Origin: Parastagonospora avenae f. sp. tritici 18332-5
Taxonomy: Eukaryota > Ascomycota > Dothideomycetes > Pleosporales > Phaeosphaeriaceae
Assembly (NCBI GenBank): GCA_022559985.1
Contig: JAFJTR010000070.1
Location: 1 to 64,000, forward strand
DNA length: 64,000 bases
Reading direction: 5' to 3'
Below the pieces are notes generated by a model. It was given only the letters and a program-made list of their open reading frames with translations. It ran no database searches and had not been told where the DNA came from. Positions 47,639-59,347 of this stretch are shown here, piece by piece. Made by a program: the position numbers and the translations under genes. How positions within the stretch are numbered: position 1 is the first letter of the stretch; each line of letters opens with the position of its first letter.

Positions 47639-48685
47639 TTATTGCTCAAAAGCGCCATGGCACAGCTCGCGTTCATAATCAAGATCGGGCTGAAACTCGC
47701 AGTACAAGCTCTCCGCGTCAGCGCCCATTTTGAAAGTGTATGCGGCTGCTTCGTCATCGACATAGACCTTGGGGATGCCGTTGGCGGCGGCGGCCTCGAC
47801 CATGAGCTGGATCTCGCAGGAGCGCTCCATGAGTGTGTACAGGTAGGCGGCCTCGTCGACAGTGCCTCCGACAGTCTGGGTAGATCAGTCGCCTGTGCAA
47901 AAGGGGCTTGGAGCACACTCACCAGCAACCCGTGGTTTCGCAGGATCAGGCCCTTTCCTTTGGGGCCTAGGGAGGCAGCCAGCCTTTTGCCCTCTTCCTC
48001 GCTAAAGACAATGCCGCCAAACTCGGGGTAGACAGCCTGCGCATCGCCATAAAAGTACGTCACATCCTGATTGATCATCTCTAGTGGTCGCGCAAACGTA
48101 CTCCATGCTTTGCCCGCCGTGCCGTGGCAATGACAAGCCGCAATCACGTCGGGCCTCGCTTTGTGGACAGCCGAATGTATGAGGAAGCCTGCCGCATTTG
48201 CAGGTCGGCTTGTGTTTCCGCCTACGATGTTGCCGTCATAGTCGACCAAGACCATGTCAGATGCCTTCAAGGTCGCGAAATGCTTGCCGAGCGGGTTCGT
48301 CCAGAAGGTGTGCGGATGCTCTGAAGCTCTTTGTCAGCACATGACTGTCTACTACAGAGGTTATTTTACTTGCCAGGGTCTCGGACCGAGATATGCCCCG
48401 ACATGCCCTCGGTGAAGCCTTTCCTCGCAAAGACACCTGGATAGCTCGATTAGTAACGAGCATTGCCGAGCGCCGGGGTGCCCTACGGAAAGCGCCTGCC
48501 ATGTGCGACAGCATCCACGCCCGGTGCTTGTCGTAGTCGGAGAAGAGCGGGATACCGGGCAGGCAGACGCCCTGTGAGATGGCCTGCAGCGCCGTCTTCT
48601 CCTCCATCTGGTCTTCAGTGCGCGGGGCCACTTGCTTTGCCTGTGGGGCAGGGAGCGCGTCGATGGGGACAGCAGAGGGTGCCAT
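47639..48685 (-). CDS. Class II aldolase/adducin-domain protein
   Basis: Four exons (48685-48487, 48436-48374, 48320-47923, 47875-47639) give 298 aa. Family features: G-M-S-G-H-I-S-V-R-D (substrate loop), A-C-H-C-H-G with the metal-binding His pair, a further His in L-R-N-H-G-L-L, and a C-terminal helix region. It resembles fungal aldolase/adducin-head proteins whose natural substrates are mostly unknown; sugar-phosphate cleavage is only a family-level guess. Intron 2 (48321-48373) has a GC donor (G|GCAAGT) and an AG acceptor. No GT donor restores the frame, so it is a GC-AG intron. It is divergent from the histidine kinase. Confidence 0.88.
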
Positions 48686-49428
48686 TGCGATTGATGGGAT
48701 TAGGTGTGTCTAGCTGTAATAAGTGTGGGTGGTTAGTAGCAGTAGCAGATCAACGGCCGGCTTGAAAGCTCTTCCTGCCATCTCGGCGGTTCTTATACGA
48801 GTGCAGTAGCAAACATGGGGGCGCGCTGATAACTGCGGGGTGTTTGACGCGCTGTAGACGCGCTAATGTAGCCCACAGGGCGCGCGCAAAAACCTATCTC
48901 CGCCAGCCGTCCATCGCATCTCACTTCAGCCGCGCCAAGACATCTGGCCGTACTCCGTATGATATCTTCCCAAGAAAATCGTCTTGATGAACACGAAAGT
49001 TGTAGGCAGGCCGACCTCATTGCTCTGGGCGTGTTCAGTCACGCGTGGATGACGTCACACCTTCACTTAGTCGGCATAGATACTGTTGTAGGTCGGCGCA
49101 CTCGGGTATCGCAGAAAAGGACGAATCAATCAAGGAAGCGTGTCACAGTCTCAGCATTCATACATCGATTCGCAGGGTGGTGCCTCCAACGTGCTTTCTC
49201 CGATGCAAGCGTCTGAACTAGATTCTTGCAGGGCGAAGCCTAGACCGTGCCAAACGGCTAGTGTTATGGGCTGCCACTCCCCCTCACCACAGAAGAGGTG
49301 ACCTCAGTGTCCATGTCCAAAACCTTCCCAAAGTCCCCCCATGACACCGCCAAACGGCATGCCGCCTCTTCCTATACCCGCAACATAAGGCAGAGGATGG
49401 TTTCGTCAGACTCCAAGCGCTCACAACC
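48686..49428. promoter_or_regulatory. Divergent region, aldolase-like and histidine kinase genes
   Basis: 743 bp between start codons. A CRE palindrome TGACGTCA lies at 49050-49057, about 370 bp before the kinase ATG. No gene recognised inside. Confidence 0.4.
49050..49057. promoter_or_regulatory. CRE palindrome TGACGTCA
   Basis: A perfect 8-bp ATF/CREB site in the divergent promoter. AtfA-type control of a stress-sensing kinase would be plausible but is only inferred; one copy per 65 kb is expected by chance. Confidence 0.3.
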
Positions 49429-52400
49429 ATGAACTTACCGCTGGTTGGTGGCCCCACCAAAAGTTCTGCTCGGGGCAAGGATCTGCAACATGTTGCTATG
49501 CTCGAGCTACTTCAACACGATTGCCGACCAACCTTCGTCGTGGACGCCACAATCAGCGTTACACCCTCCGGTGCTTCCATTGCGTCTGTCTACCACAACA
49601 AGGCGCTAGCTGCCCTAGACAGCGGCCAATTCCTGGCGTTGTTACAGGAGAAAACACTTACAACTTCAACATCAGAACAACGACATGAAATTCTGGGCTT
49701 CTCAAATTGGATTCGTGCGCAGGATGCACGCACTCATTGGACCTATGCAGGTCATTCCTGGTTCAAGATGTCCCTAGCGAGCGGATATACCGTCATATGC
49801 AGAGCGCAGAGTGACGCGTCGAGTCTTGTTCCATCGGGTCAAGGTGAGGGTGCAGTGCTTTCGAAACAGATCTCACGAATCAAGCTTCCAACTTTCGACT
49901 GGACCAATGAATTACCACCATTGAAGATGACGCCGCACGTTGCATGGGCGCGAAGCATCGATTGGTCGCAGACTCCGCTGGGTCCCATGGCAAGTTGGTC
50001 GTCACAGCTACGCAGCATCGCAAATCTAGTTATGCAAGACTCCAGACCGGCTGTCGTCTTCTACGGGCCGGATTTGATCATGATTTATAACGAAGCAGAA
50101 ATTGAACTTCTCGGCGGGTTTCATCCTTGTATGGGCCAGAGCGCTCGTGTCGCTCTTGCTTCTGTCTGGCCACAATACTTCGAGCCCATCATTACGCAAA
50201 ATCTTGCTGGAAAGACCGTGGAAAAAGTAGATTCACCGATTCATATGGTCCGCAACGGATTCATGGAGGAAACGTACTTTTCTCTCAAGTTCATACCCAT
50301 TTTCGGCTCCGATGGCACCACAGTCGGCCATTACGAACCTCTCATTGAAACTGTAAGTTTCCAGTCACTCGGTCTTTTCCAAATACACGGCTATCTCCTC
50401 GGCGACTATACATATTCTATGCATTGTGATCAGCGCGTCCGGCCAGTACACTCGTACAAGACTTGTCTACATCCGCCCCTGCTTCTGCATTCTACCTACA
50501 GGACTTGCTATGCTCCAGCCTGTGCTTTCTGCTTTGACCATCGAGATTCTGACAGTTGCGTAGACCAGAGAAGTAATTGCAAGGAGGCAGTCGCGTACAC
50601 TTCTTGCGCTGAGCGAAGAGATCCCACGAGCAAGGAACACGAACTCTTACTGGGTAAGACAGGTCCCAATGTCTCGCCTCGATCAGCACTATACTAAACA
50701 TATCGTACGATGTAGGACCTCGCAACGAAGGTTTTATCTCGTAACGACAAGGACATTCCCTTTGCTCTGCTATACTCTGCCGAGGATGACTCGAGTGACA
50801 CAGCCTCAAGCACGACACGTTTTTCTGGAAATGACCAGCAGTGCACGCTCCGTGGCTCATTCGGTGTGCCCAAAGACTCGCCCGCCGGTCCTTCTCATAT
50901 TGACTTCAGTCAAGATTATGGCTTCACGCCTTATTTCCGTCAAGCTGTGGCGGCGCGGAAACCAATTGTAGTCTCCTTTGATGAGGGCTCCGTAGCCGCT
51001 GATTTGGTACACGGTATCGAGTGGCAAGGCTTTGGCGATCCATGCAGGGCAGCTGTAATCTGCCCGTTGAATCCGACATCGTCAAAAGACAACATCCTCG
51101 GTTTCATGGTTATCGGCCTCAACCCTCGCCGACCATACGACAATGACTATCATCACTTCATTTTGGTGGCGAGTCGGCTACTGTCCACATCTTTGACATC
51201 AATATTACTCCATGAAGAAGACATTAACCGCAGAGAGAGAACAATCGCCAACGCTGAGTCTATGAGGCTCGAGCTCAAACAGCAACTTCTAGAGAAACAG
51301 AAGGAAGTAGAAAGAAGCGTACTTAAATTCCAACGCTTTGCGGAGCGCGCAGACATCGGAATCTTCATCTTAGATATGGACGGAGTGTATTCTTATAGGT
51401 ACGTCATCAGTTCTGGGATCTTGTGCACATGAAAACTAACGTCGTATTCCTCGTGTACAGGAACCAAGCTTGGTTTGACATATTGGCTCCGAAGAATCAA
51501 GATATTGAGCTCAGCGAGGCCTGGGACGCACTTATCGATGAAGAATACGTACTCTTGGGGCAGGCAAAATTCGAAGCCCTCATGGACACGAAACAGCACC
51601 AATCACTCGAACTACGCTTGAAGCGTACATACGACGTCTCGAAGCCTAATTCGAACGATCCCAATCCTCCGCAAGAGCCCATGTGGGTATTACTGTCTAT
51701 CTTCCCTGAATTGACTGAAGACGGCGAAGTTATCGAGATCATTGGTTGCTTTACGGATATCAGGTATGTGGCCCTACACCGACCTCATATCTTCATGTAC
51801 ATAAAACGTCACCGCGATATTGAAACGCAGATCCATGGTGTCAGCCAGGCTCTACGCAACTCGGCACATCACGTTGAAGCGGACACCTACTACTCTGGTT
51901 CCAATATAAGCGCTAAGTAGCCTTGTTGATACATTATTGACGAAAATTACAGCCAGCAGAAATGGGGCGAAAGGCTGCAGGCCACCCAAGCCTCAATCGC
52001 CCAGGAGTCCAAGCGGTAGGTTTTCAAAATCAGTTGACCATTACGTCTGGGGCGACTGATATTATCAAAGGCAACTGGAAAACTTCATTGATACCACATC
52101 GTAGGTACCACCGCAGAAATACATTTGTTCACACATAACCCTCTAGACAGACATGAGATGCGCAATCCATTATCAGCGATCGTGCAATGCGCAGATGTGA
52201 GCAAGCACTCCTTTGTTGTCAATTAAGCATCTTGTCGCTAACTTACTAGAGCATCATATCTACCCACAAGGAGTTTGGTAACTCAGCTGACTACCAGGAA
52301 GTATATCGAAAAATTCTGGATACTACAATCGATGCCGCCGAGACCATTGTGCAGTGCTCAAAACACATGAAGACGATCGTAGATGGTACGTGTGCATGGC

Positions 52401-53855
52401 AACGTGGGTAGCTTCCTGACTTTCAAGTATTAACATGTGCTAGATGTGCTTACAATGTCTAAACTCGATTCTGGGTTGTTCGTCATGACTCCGGTAGACG
52501 TAAAGTTGGAATCCATTGCAAGAGACGCTGTCAGGATGTTCGAGGGCGAGGCTAGGTCAGCTGGCATCAAACTCGAGTTTTGTGTAGAGCCATCTTGCAA
52601 GCAGCTCAATGTCACAAATGTGTCGCTGGACCCCACGCGCGTCCTACAGATACTAATTGTAAGTTCCCACCCCATCTGGCTGTACTAGCAAACTAACATA
52701 GCAGAACCTCGTCACTAATGCGATCAAATTTACGCGCCTTGAGAAGATACGCCATATCACAGTCAGTCTCGGAATTTCCTACCAGCGACCTTCACGCTAC
52801 GCGGAAGGGCACTTGACCTTCCTCTGCTCATCCGAGGCGTCGGCGGCAAAGACACTGAAAGCGGATTGGGACAAAGGCCAGATAGTAAGGGGTCTTGTAC
52901 TTGACATACGATGCAAACTAACAAGTATCGTTAGGTCTATATCATCTTCGCAGTCAAGGATACGGGTCGCGGGCTGAGCGACTCTGAGCGTGATCTCTTG
53001 TTTGCACGCTTCTCACAAGCTTCTCCACGTACACACATCGACTATGGTAAGGTCTTCTAGTTTCTCTTCATCATTTACAGATTTGATGACTCTACTGCAG
53101 GTGGCTCAGGGTTGGGACTCTTCATATCGAGACGGCTCACGGAGATGCACGGCGGTGCTATAGGTTTCGCATCAACACCTGGCATCGGAAGCACATTTGC
53201 CTTCTACGTTAAATGCCGCAGAAGTGTAATGGTACTCACTCGCAGACAGAGTGAAAGTAATGATAACGCCGTTGGCATTAGCATCCGAGCGCAAGCATCC
53301 GCGCTGTCTAACAGGACGCGCGATGAAAAGGACCTACCGCCCACTCCACCCGCAAGAGGAGAGATAAAGCTGACGGACCTGGACGTCCTGATCGTGGAGG
53401 ACAATTTGGTGAATCAAAGGGTTTTGGCGAAACAGCTGCGCAATGTTGGCATGAAAGTAAGTGTCGCAAACCATGGCGGTGAAGCACTGGAGCATTTGAA
53501 GACTACGACGTACTGCGCTGCAAACCGCACAACCGCCAAACCGCTTTCACTTATACTGATGGACTGGGAGATGCCCGTAAGTCAATCCCAAATGATGCCG
53601 TAGTCGAAACTCTGCTGACCGTGGGATGCGTAGGTAATGGATGGTCTAACTTGCGTGCGACGTATCCGCGAGCTTCAGAAACAAGGTGTCGTGCGCGGAC
53701 ACATACCCGTTATCGCCGTCACTGCGAACGTTAGATCGGAGCAAGTGGAGATTGCATTGAGAGCGGGTATGGACGACGTTATCTCCAAGCCGTTTAGAAT
53801 ACCCGAGTTGTGCGCTTGCATCACAAAGACACTCAATAGACTAGAACCTGTATAG
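49429..53855 (+). CDS. Hybrid histidine kinase with receiver domain
   Basis: Thirteen exons give 1159 aa: 49429-50352, 50564-50653, 50716-51398, 51461-51763, 51953-52015, 52071-52100, 52151-52196, 52250-52385, 52444-52658, 52705-52884, 52935-53046, 53101-53576 and 53634-53855. In order: a PAS/GAF-like sensor half without membrane helices; a coiled linker; the H-box S-H-E-M-R-N-P-L-S-A-I (phospho-acceptor His about residue 699); N-box N-L-V-T-N-A-I-K-F; G-boxes D-T-G-R-G-L and G-S-G-L-G-L; then the receiver with V-E-D-N, M-D-W-E-M-P (acceptor Asp), T-A-N and K-P-F. It is a soluble phosphorelay sensor passing phosphate to an HPt protein. The 211-nt first intron is the least certain junction. 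Exons of 63, 30 and 46 nt carry the H-box. Confidence 0.92.
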
Positions 53856-54299
53856 ACGGCTGCATATCACATTTCTAAAAGAGAGGTATTCGTATGGGAT
53901 TTGACACGTGTGAAGCGCGTGTTCGAAAGGAGATCAGAGTTAAAGTTCTTGAGGTGGTCTTTTGAGTTGACCAGGGCGCATTTGAGCAGTGTTCAAGAAC
54001 GGGAGGCGAGAACAAACCTGGGGACATACGGGATGGCATCGAACTTGTCGCTCGGTAAGTTATATATTCTCAACGTAAGCTGTTCAGGTCGATATCGTCT
54101 TCTTCCGTTCGGGTCGTGCATGATTGCCCGGATTAGTAATGTGCTTCGATCTTGTAGGGCATGACTCTACTGATGTGAGCGACATTTTCAGGGTCCTCAT
54201 GCTTGAGTATGATGCGAATTATAATCGATATTCATTGATCATCTTTATCATCTGTACTAACTAGCACAGTGGGTATATACGCCATCCAATGGTAAACAA
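53856..54299. other. Convergent intergenic region, no gene recognised
   Basis: 444 bp between the kinase stop and the stop of the rhodopsin-type gene; 3' flanks. Confidence 0.4.
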
Positions 54300-55679
54300 T
54301 CACACCTTCCGATAAACCGTATCAGGAGTTCTAATTACCTGCTGATAATTCCTCGCTTGCTGCGCAGCTCCAAACTTTGCGTCCTTTGGTGGCGGTGGCG
54401 GCGGCCTATCGAATAACTCGCATTCCTCATGCTCAACTTGGGTATTTGAAGGATGCAGACTGATCATGAGATCCTTACCCGTCTTCAGAATCGTCGGCTT
54501 TCCAGCGTCCTCCCATTCGCTCTCTTCGTATCTCCTATCCGAGCATTTGTACGACAACTGCTCGCTGTAATGTCTCTGGGCGTGGGAAAGCAGTGGCTTG
54601 AGCGAGGGTATTGAGGCACAGACTATGCCGATGTTGACCTCGACCATGGACCATGTGTTGATGGGTAGGGAGTCGTAGAATGGGTCGTTGGATAATGTAA
54701 ATATGCGGAGGGATTGCAGGCGGACGATCGAGGCAATGGTGCTTATTACGCCGAGGCCGAAGATGATGAAGAGTGCGATCTTGTCGCGTGGCGGGCGAGG
54801 GATGCGGATGATGAGCTTGAGTGGAAGGACTAGGATCCATATATCCATGAGAATGTGGAAGGCCGACGTGACTGAAAGGAGTAAGCTCGAAATATGCGAT
54901 TTCACACGCGATGGTAGAACTAACCGTGATAGAAAGCGTTTGCGTTTATGCAATGGCCTTCTACGGTACCAGTGAAGTCCCAGAGCTTTTCGAGTGGTGT
55001 ACACTGCGCGGGAACGATGATCACAACGACGATTTGCCATGCCACCAACAGACACATCGTAAGCTTGCAGAGCCGCTCAAACGTCTTGCTCACGCCTGTC
55101 ATTTGTCAAAATGTGTCCGAATGCATCGTCACTGACCGTGCTTACCGATCTTCAGGTAGATCATTAGGATAGAGAGCTTGATCAATGTTACGGTCATCTT
55201 GTAGACTATGACGACAGCAAGAATTAACTGCTCACTGTCAATATGTAGCATGGGGACCACTTTTTTTCCACCCAGGCCTACCTTTATATTGCTCGCCATT
55301 TGATCTGGGTTGAGGCGCAAGCCGCTGAACCCGAGTTTGAATTCTATTGCACCAGCGACGAGTTGTAACAGTAGGACAATGGTAAGAGTCTTCATTATAT
55401 TAGTGATGCATTATAAAAAGGCGAGCGCATGACATACAGCTGCAGTGACCATGATCCAGTCTTCAGCGCCCATCTTGCCGACAATATGGCTACGCGTGTA
55501 GACTCGAAGCGCAACACAACTCACTTGGTACGTCAGCATTGGATTATTGATCAGAATGTATGAGGCAACTGACCACCCATGAACGTCATGACTGTAGAGA
55601 CACCGACCATGACATCCTGCCTGGCTTGCTCTGCGCCAGGCGCATATTTGAGGTCGAGAGGATCAGGTCCAGATGTCAT
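54300..55679 (-). CDS. Fungal rhodopsin-domain seven-helix protein
   Basis: Six exons (55679-55574, 55523-55438, 55389-55282, 55227-55146, 55095-54925, 54871-54300) give 374 aa. The spliced protein regains family motifs: A-L-R-V-Y-T-R in helix 1, A-E-D-W-I-M-V after loop 1, K-L-S-I-L-M-I-Y, C-T-P-L-E-K-L-W-D with the loop Cys, and E-V-N-I-G-I-V-C-A-S-I-P-S-L-K-P-L in helix 7. The tail holds a run of Pro. It is a plasma-membrane-type protein of the same broad family as the gene at 3669, but with different gene structure. Exon 3 is placed by phase and the AAG acceptor, with moderate certainty. Ligand unknown. It is convergent with the histidine kinase. Confidence 0.82.
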
Positions 55680-57763
55680 CTCGCATATCTGGCGCTCGAA
55701 AAAGCCAGTATGTTGATATGCGCGAAGACGTAGGAACGAAAGAGTGCGTATCGACCTCGAAGAAAGGGAGTGACTCTGAACTCTTGTCAGGTTCGAGCTT
55801 GCAGCAACTATTGCGCGATGCCCAAGCTTCTCATATTGAAGTGCTGCCCTGGTATTAAGGCTCTGAATGAAAGGACGATTCGTGCGTGAAACCAGTGGCA
55901 CAGGGTATAATCGGATTCACAAACGCTGCGACCATCAGCGCTGCAAGTGACGAGCTCCTGTAAACCGGGTTATCGGGTACTCGGCCTTGGTGTTGTTACG
56001 CATGTATACATAGTAAGTTTAACGGTGTTCTTGGCACTGTCAAGAGTCAAGTCGACGCAAACTACGGGTGATCGTTGCTGGATACTATGCTCTTCGAAAC
56101 GTCGATTCGCTCTGGCGATAAGCCATTGCGGTTGGTTGTGGTTGATCATTTTGTGCAGGTATTACTACTAACTCCGGCTTTTACCTGCAAACCTCTCTGC
56201 ACTGGAGGGAATGTTGAATCATTAGCTGCTCGTGTTGGTTCAAGAGAACGAAGCCAATTTGCGCTGCTTCTGACGCGCATCCGCTGTCATGTATGTCCGT
56301 GTTTCGCAGAGACGGAACTAATACGTAGTTGGTGTGCTGAGACAGACGTCGAGTAGCGCATGAGAATTGCAGTTCGCGGAGCAGGTTTCATCTGCCGCAC
56401 CACGTTTTCAAGGCCCCACAGGCCGTTGTACCGTAGACGCAGGCAAGAAGATGTAGAAATTTGACGACACAGCGGAAACATAGCCGGAATTCAAGGATGG
56501 CTATGGGCGCACGGCTCCGCTACACCATCGTGATGATGAAGGAAATGGCGCGTGCAGAGGTCGCTGGTGAATTCGTCATCGATAAGCGAGAGTCTGGGTG
56601 TGCTCTCGCGTCTTTGCACTCCTCAGACTCAAATACCTATTATTCTCGTCTGCTATCCCAAATCTCAGCGACACATTCCCCGCCTTCGCTTGGCAGAACA
56701 AACACCTCCCGCAGTGCAAGGCTGTGTATTACGGTAAGAAGAGAACGCCCATGATGTTGAACGCAACGAATGCACGTCTTCGAGTCAGAATCCGCAACGG
56801 GTCTCTTTGACTGAGCAGTGTACACGAATGCGCCCGGCGCATACATGGGAATTCCTCAGTCGAAGGAGAAACCGGCTGCCATTCTCTATTTCGCAATGAG
56901 CATGTAGGAGGATGAGGAGTTGGTACCTTGACGATGTGCGCTGTTTCCACAGGCAATGCCGACGGTTCCGGAACGCGCAATCCACCGTGAGCGCGAATCC
57001 ACTGCAAGGCTCATTCGACTCCTAAAAACTGGATATCTCAAGCATGGGCCAGATAATCACTACGGACCCGAGTATGGCACGCATTGATGCCGCAGTGTGG
57101 CACCCAGAATGCGCCGTCCGATTGGAAGATGCGCCGCCCATGGTTTCATGGTGTTCAACACCAGCGGCCCCGAGTCGAACGTCGCCATGACTACCATCGT
57201 AGCCTGGATTTACATCTCGGTGCCTCTTTCGCCTTTTTGTGCGGATGGTCGACCTGTCCTCTACCAAGTCGAAGTATATAGCAATGCATGATCGCAGAGA
57301 TAAGCTGCATATTGTCGCTTTTACACATTTACGATTCGGGGACTGTTGCGCAACATGGCCTGGTGTCATGAAGGCCTGTTCGAGTAGTATGCCTCGCTGG
57401 ACGCCTTACAGGGCTGTGTACCCTACGGCAATTCTTAATTATAGCGCCATGCGAATTCGACACTGCCACCTTACACGGACGTTTCCATTGGCCGAATGCG
57501 TTGTTGTTGTCTAGCTTGATACGGAGACAGTGGGCGTTTTGTGTCGAGAAGACGTCGAGCTGCAGGGACCGTTGGCTTGGACCATCTCAAGGCGTCCTGT
57601 GAGCATACGCGGCTTGTGCTTCACTGTTGCCTAAGAGATCTCCAAAACCTCCAACCACTTATACATAGTGATCCTACGGACTCTGGACTGCCACTTAATC
57701 CAACACTCCTTCTTCTTTACCTCCATCTCTCGTCGCCCTGAAACAATAAGTGACATCGTCATC
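55680..57763. other. 2.1-kb divergent intergenic region, no gene recognised
   Basis: The longest gene-free stretch in the window. Open frames on both strands are short and mutually overlapping, with no domain or consistent splicing. I see no repeat, RNA gene or transposon remnant. Confidence 0.4.
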
Positions 57764-58460
57764 ATGTCCCACGACCGCACTCTTCGCGTTCTCACCTTGC
57801 TCACGACCGCTCTCGCTACGCCTTTACTCATTGGTGCGACGGTTGTATCTCTGCAATTGCATTCATGGTACCGTCGTCGGGTATCAGCATTTTGCTTCGG
57901 CTACATTCCTCTTGCTATGACCGCTGCTGCATCAACCATCGGCATTGCCAGACACGGCAAAGCACCGAGAATCAGTATCGCTCTGCTCGATCTGGCCGCA
58001 GCGGTATCATATGTTGCCTTGCTGATACCGATCTGGACTATTGAAGTCCCACGCTTGAACCAGGGAGGAGTTGGCCTCTTGATTGGTTACACTACCGCAC
58101 CTATGATCGTCAACATGTAAGTCCATGAAACAAGGTACACGTGCGTTGTGAAAATAACCTAATTGCTGCAGGTTCTTTCACATCTACGCCTTCCTCTGGA
58201 ACGTCAAGTTTGTCTGCAGCGCGCTTTTCGACAAGACTGAACACGAATGCCCGAACTGCCGTAGCAGATTTGTTGCAGAATCTCCCCAAGTTCAGGAGAC
58301 TAGCAAGGGTGGCGAGCGCTATAGTTTGTTGCGTGGAGAGGACTATCTCGATGAGGATGCGGTGGCCTATGTCGATGCAAGAGCGTCGGAGGACCAAGTC
58401 GGTGTCACGGGCGCAGCAGATGTGGAGGAAGACAAGGGTAAAGGGGCTATCAAGCTATAA
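57764..58460 (+). CDS. Hypothetical multi-pass membrane protein, 213 aa
   Basis: Exons 57764-58116 and 58172-58460 give 213 aa; the 55-nt intron splits a Met codon. Four hydrophobic helices are predicted (about residues 9-28, 40-60, 68-90 and 100-125, the last continuing across the junction). A cytosolic tail follows with E-H-E-C-P-N-C-R-S, an isolated C-x2-C pair, and an acidic C-terminus. The layout recalls small fungal four-helix membrane proteins, but I do not recognise the family. The start is the first ATG followed by helix-compatible sequence; an upstream in-frame leader would add a less plausible extension. Confidence 0.72.
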
Positions 58461-58796
58461 GGGCCATGAAAGACAGGGATGTCTGCTAGTCACGCACCAA
58501 AGAGTGCTATGGCTGTGTCTGCTCTCGAGTTGAGCCTCTTGATAGGCTTAGTCACGTGCTTCTGTCTCTAGGGATGATGTGGATTCCAGCTGCTTATGAG
58601 TATTGAAACGGAATCAGGCGCTTTCTGATCTTCTTTCGTTAACGAGAGGACAGACTTTGCGGGCAAATTGTTTTACATGGCGTTCATCAATCGCTTATCG
58701 CTACGAAAGCTATATGTCGAAAATCTTTGCTAAAATCCCTGCATCAACAATGTGCTTTCTACTACCCATTACAAAGTCTCTTACCGTCTCCACACA
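58461..58796. other. Convergent intergenic region
   Basis: 336 bp of 3' flanks between two converging genes; nothing else seen. Confidence 0.4.
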
Positions 58797-59347
58797 TCAC
58801 GTACTGCACGCCTTGGTCGTCGGAAACTTCTCGCCCTGGTCCCACTACAGCACCATCAGCAGCCGTAATGTCGTCGACGGAGCTCGCGGAAACTGTTAAA
58901 ACTTACGTGTTCAACAATGCACCCTCCTTCCCATCGAAACCTATCAACAACCTCACCAAAGGAAGCAGTGCGGTAGTTCACCCAGCTCTGTGGAGACTTG
59001 AATGTCGTCCGTAGCGGTGTGATGCTCTGCGAGCCCCAGATGGGTGACAAAATGCCCCATGCGGAATCAGAGCCATTCTGTGCAGCAGGATTGTGGTTGA
59101 TGTAGTCTTTCACAATGTACTTGAAAGCCTCACTAATGTCCTTTTTGTATATGAAGGCTTGGGCAAAAGCCTCGGACCTGGTCTTCGTCTCCGCCTCAGT
59201 CGTGTCCGGGCGGCGCACGCATGGGGCTGGTTTGACAGGCTGGGCTTGTCGTTCGGCAATTGCGAGGTGCTCAGTACGGGATTCGACCGGGGCGGCGAAG
59301 ACAGCAATGGGCGCGACGAGCGCAGAAAGGACGATTGAGAAATGCAT
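58797..59347 (-). CDS. Secreted SnoaL-like (NTF2-fold) protein, 162 aa
   Basis: Exons 59347-58907 and 58844-58797 give 162 aa. Residues 1-18 form a signal peptide. The rest fits the SnoaL-like NTF2 fold: an N-terminal helix pair with A-F-I-Y-K-K-D, Y-I-N-H-N-P in the first loop, V-D-R-F-R-W-E-G-G in the sheet, and, after the 62-nt intron, H-W-D-Q, the usual end of this family. Some family members are polyketide cyclases, many have no known activity; an extracellular location argues against a polyketide pathway role. No biosynthetic genes are nearby. Confidence 0.8.

Noticed and set aside
58797..59347. Polyketide cyclase role of the SnoaL-like protein
   Set aside because: It has a signal peptide and there is no polyketide synthase nearby.
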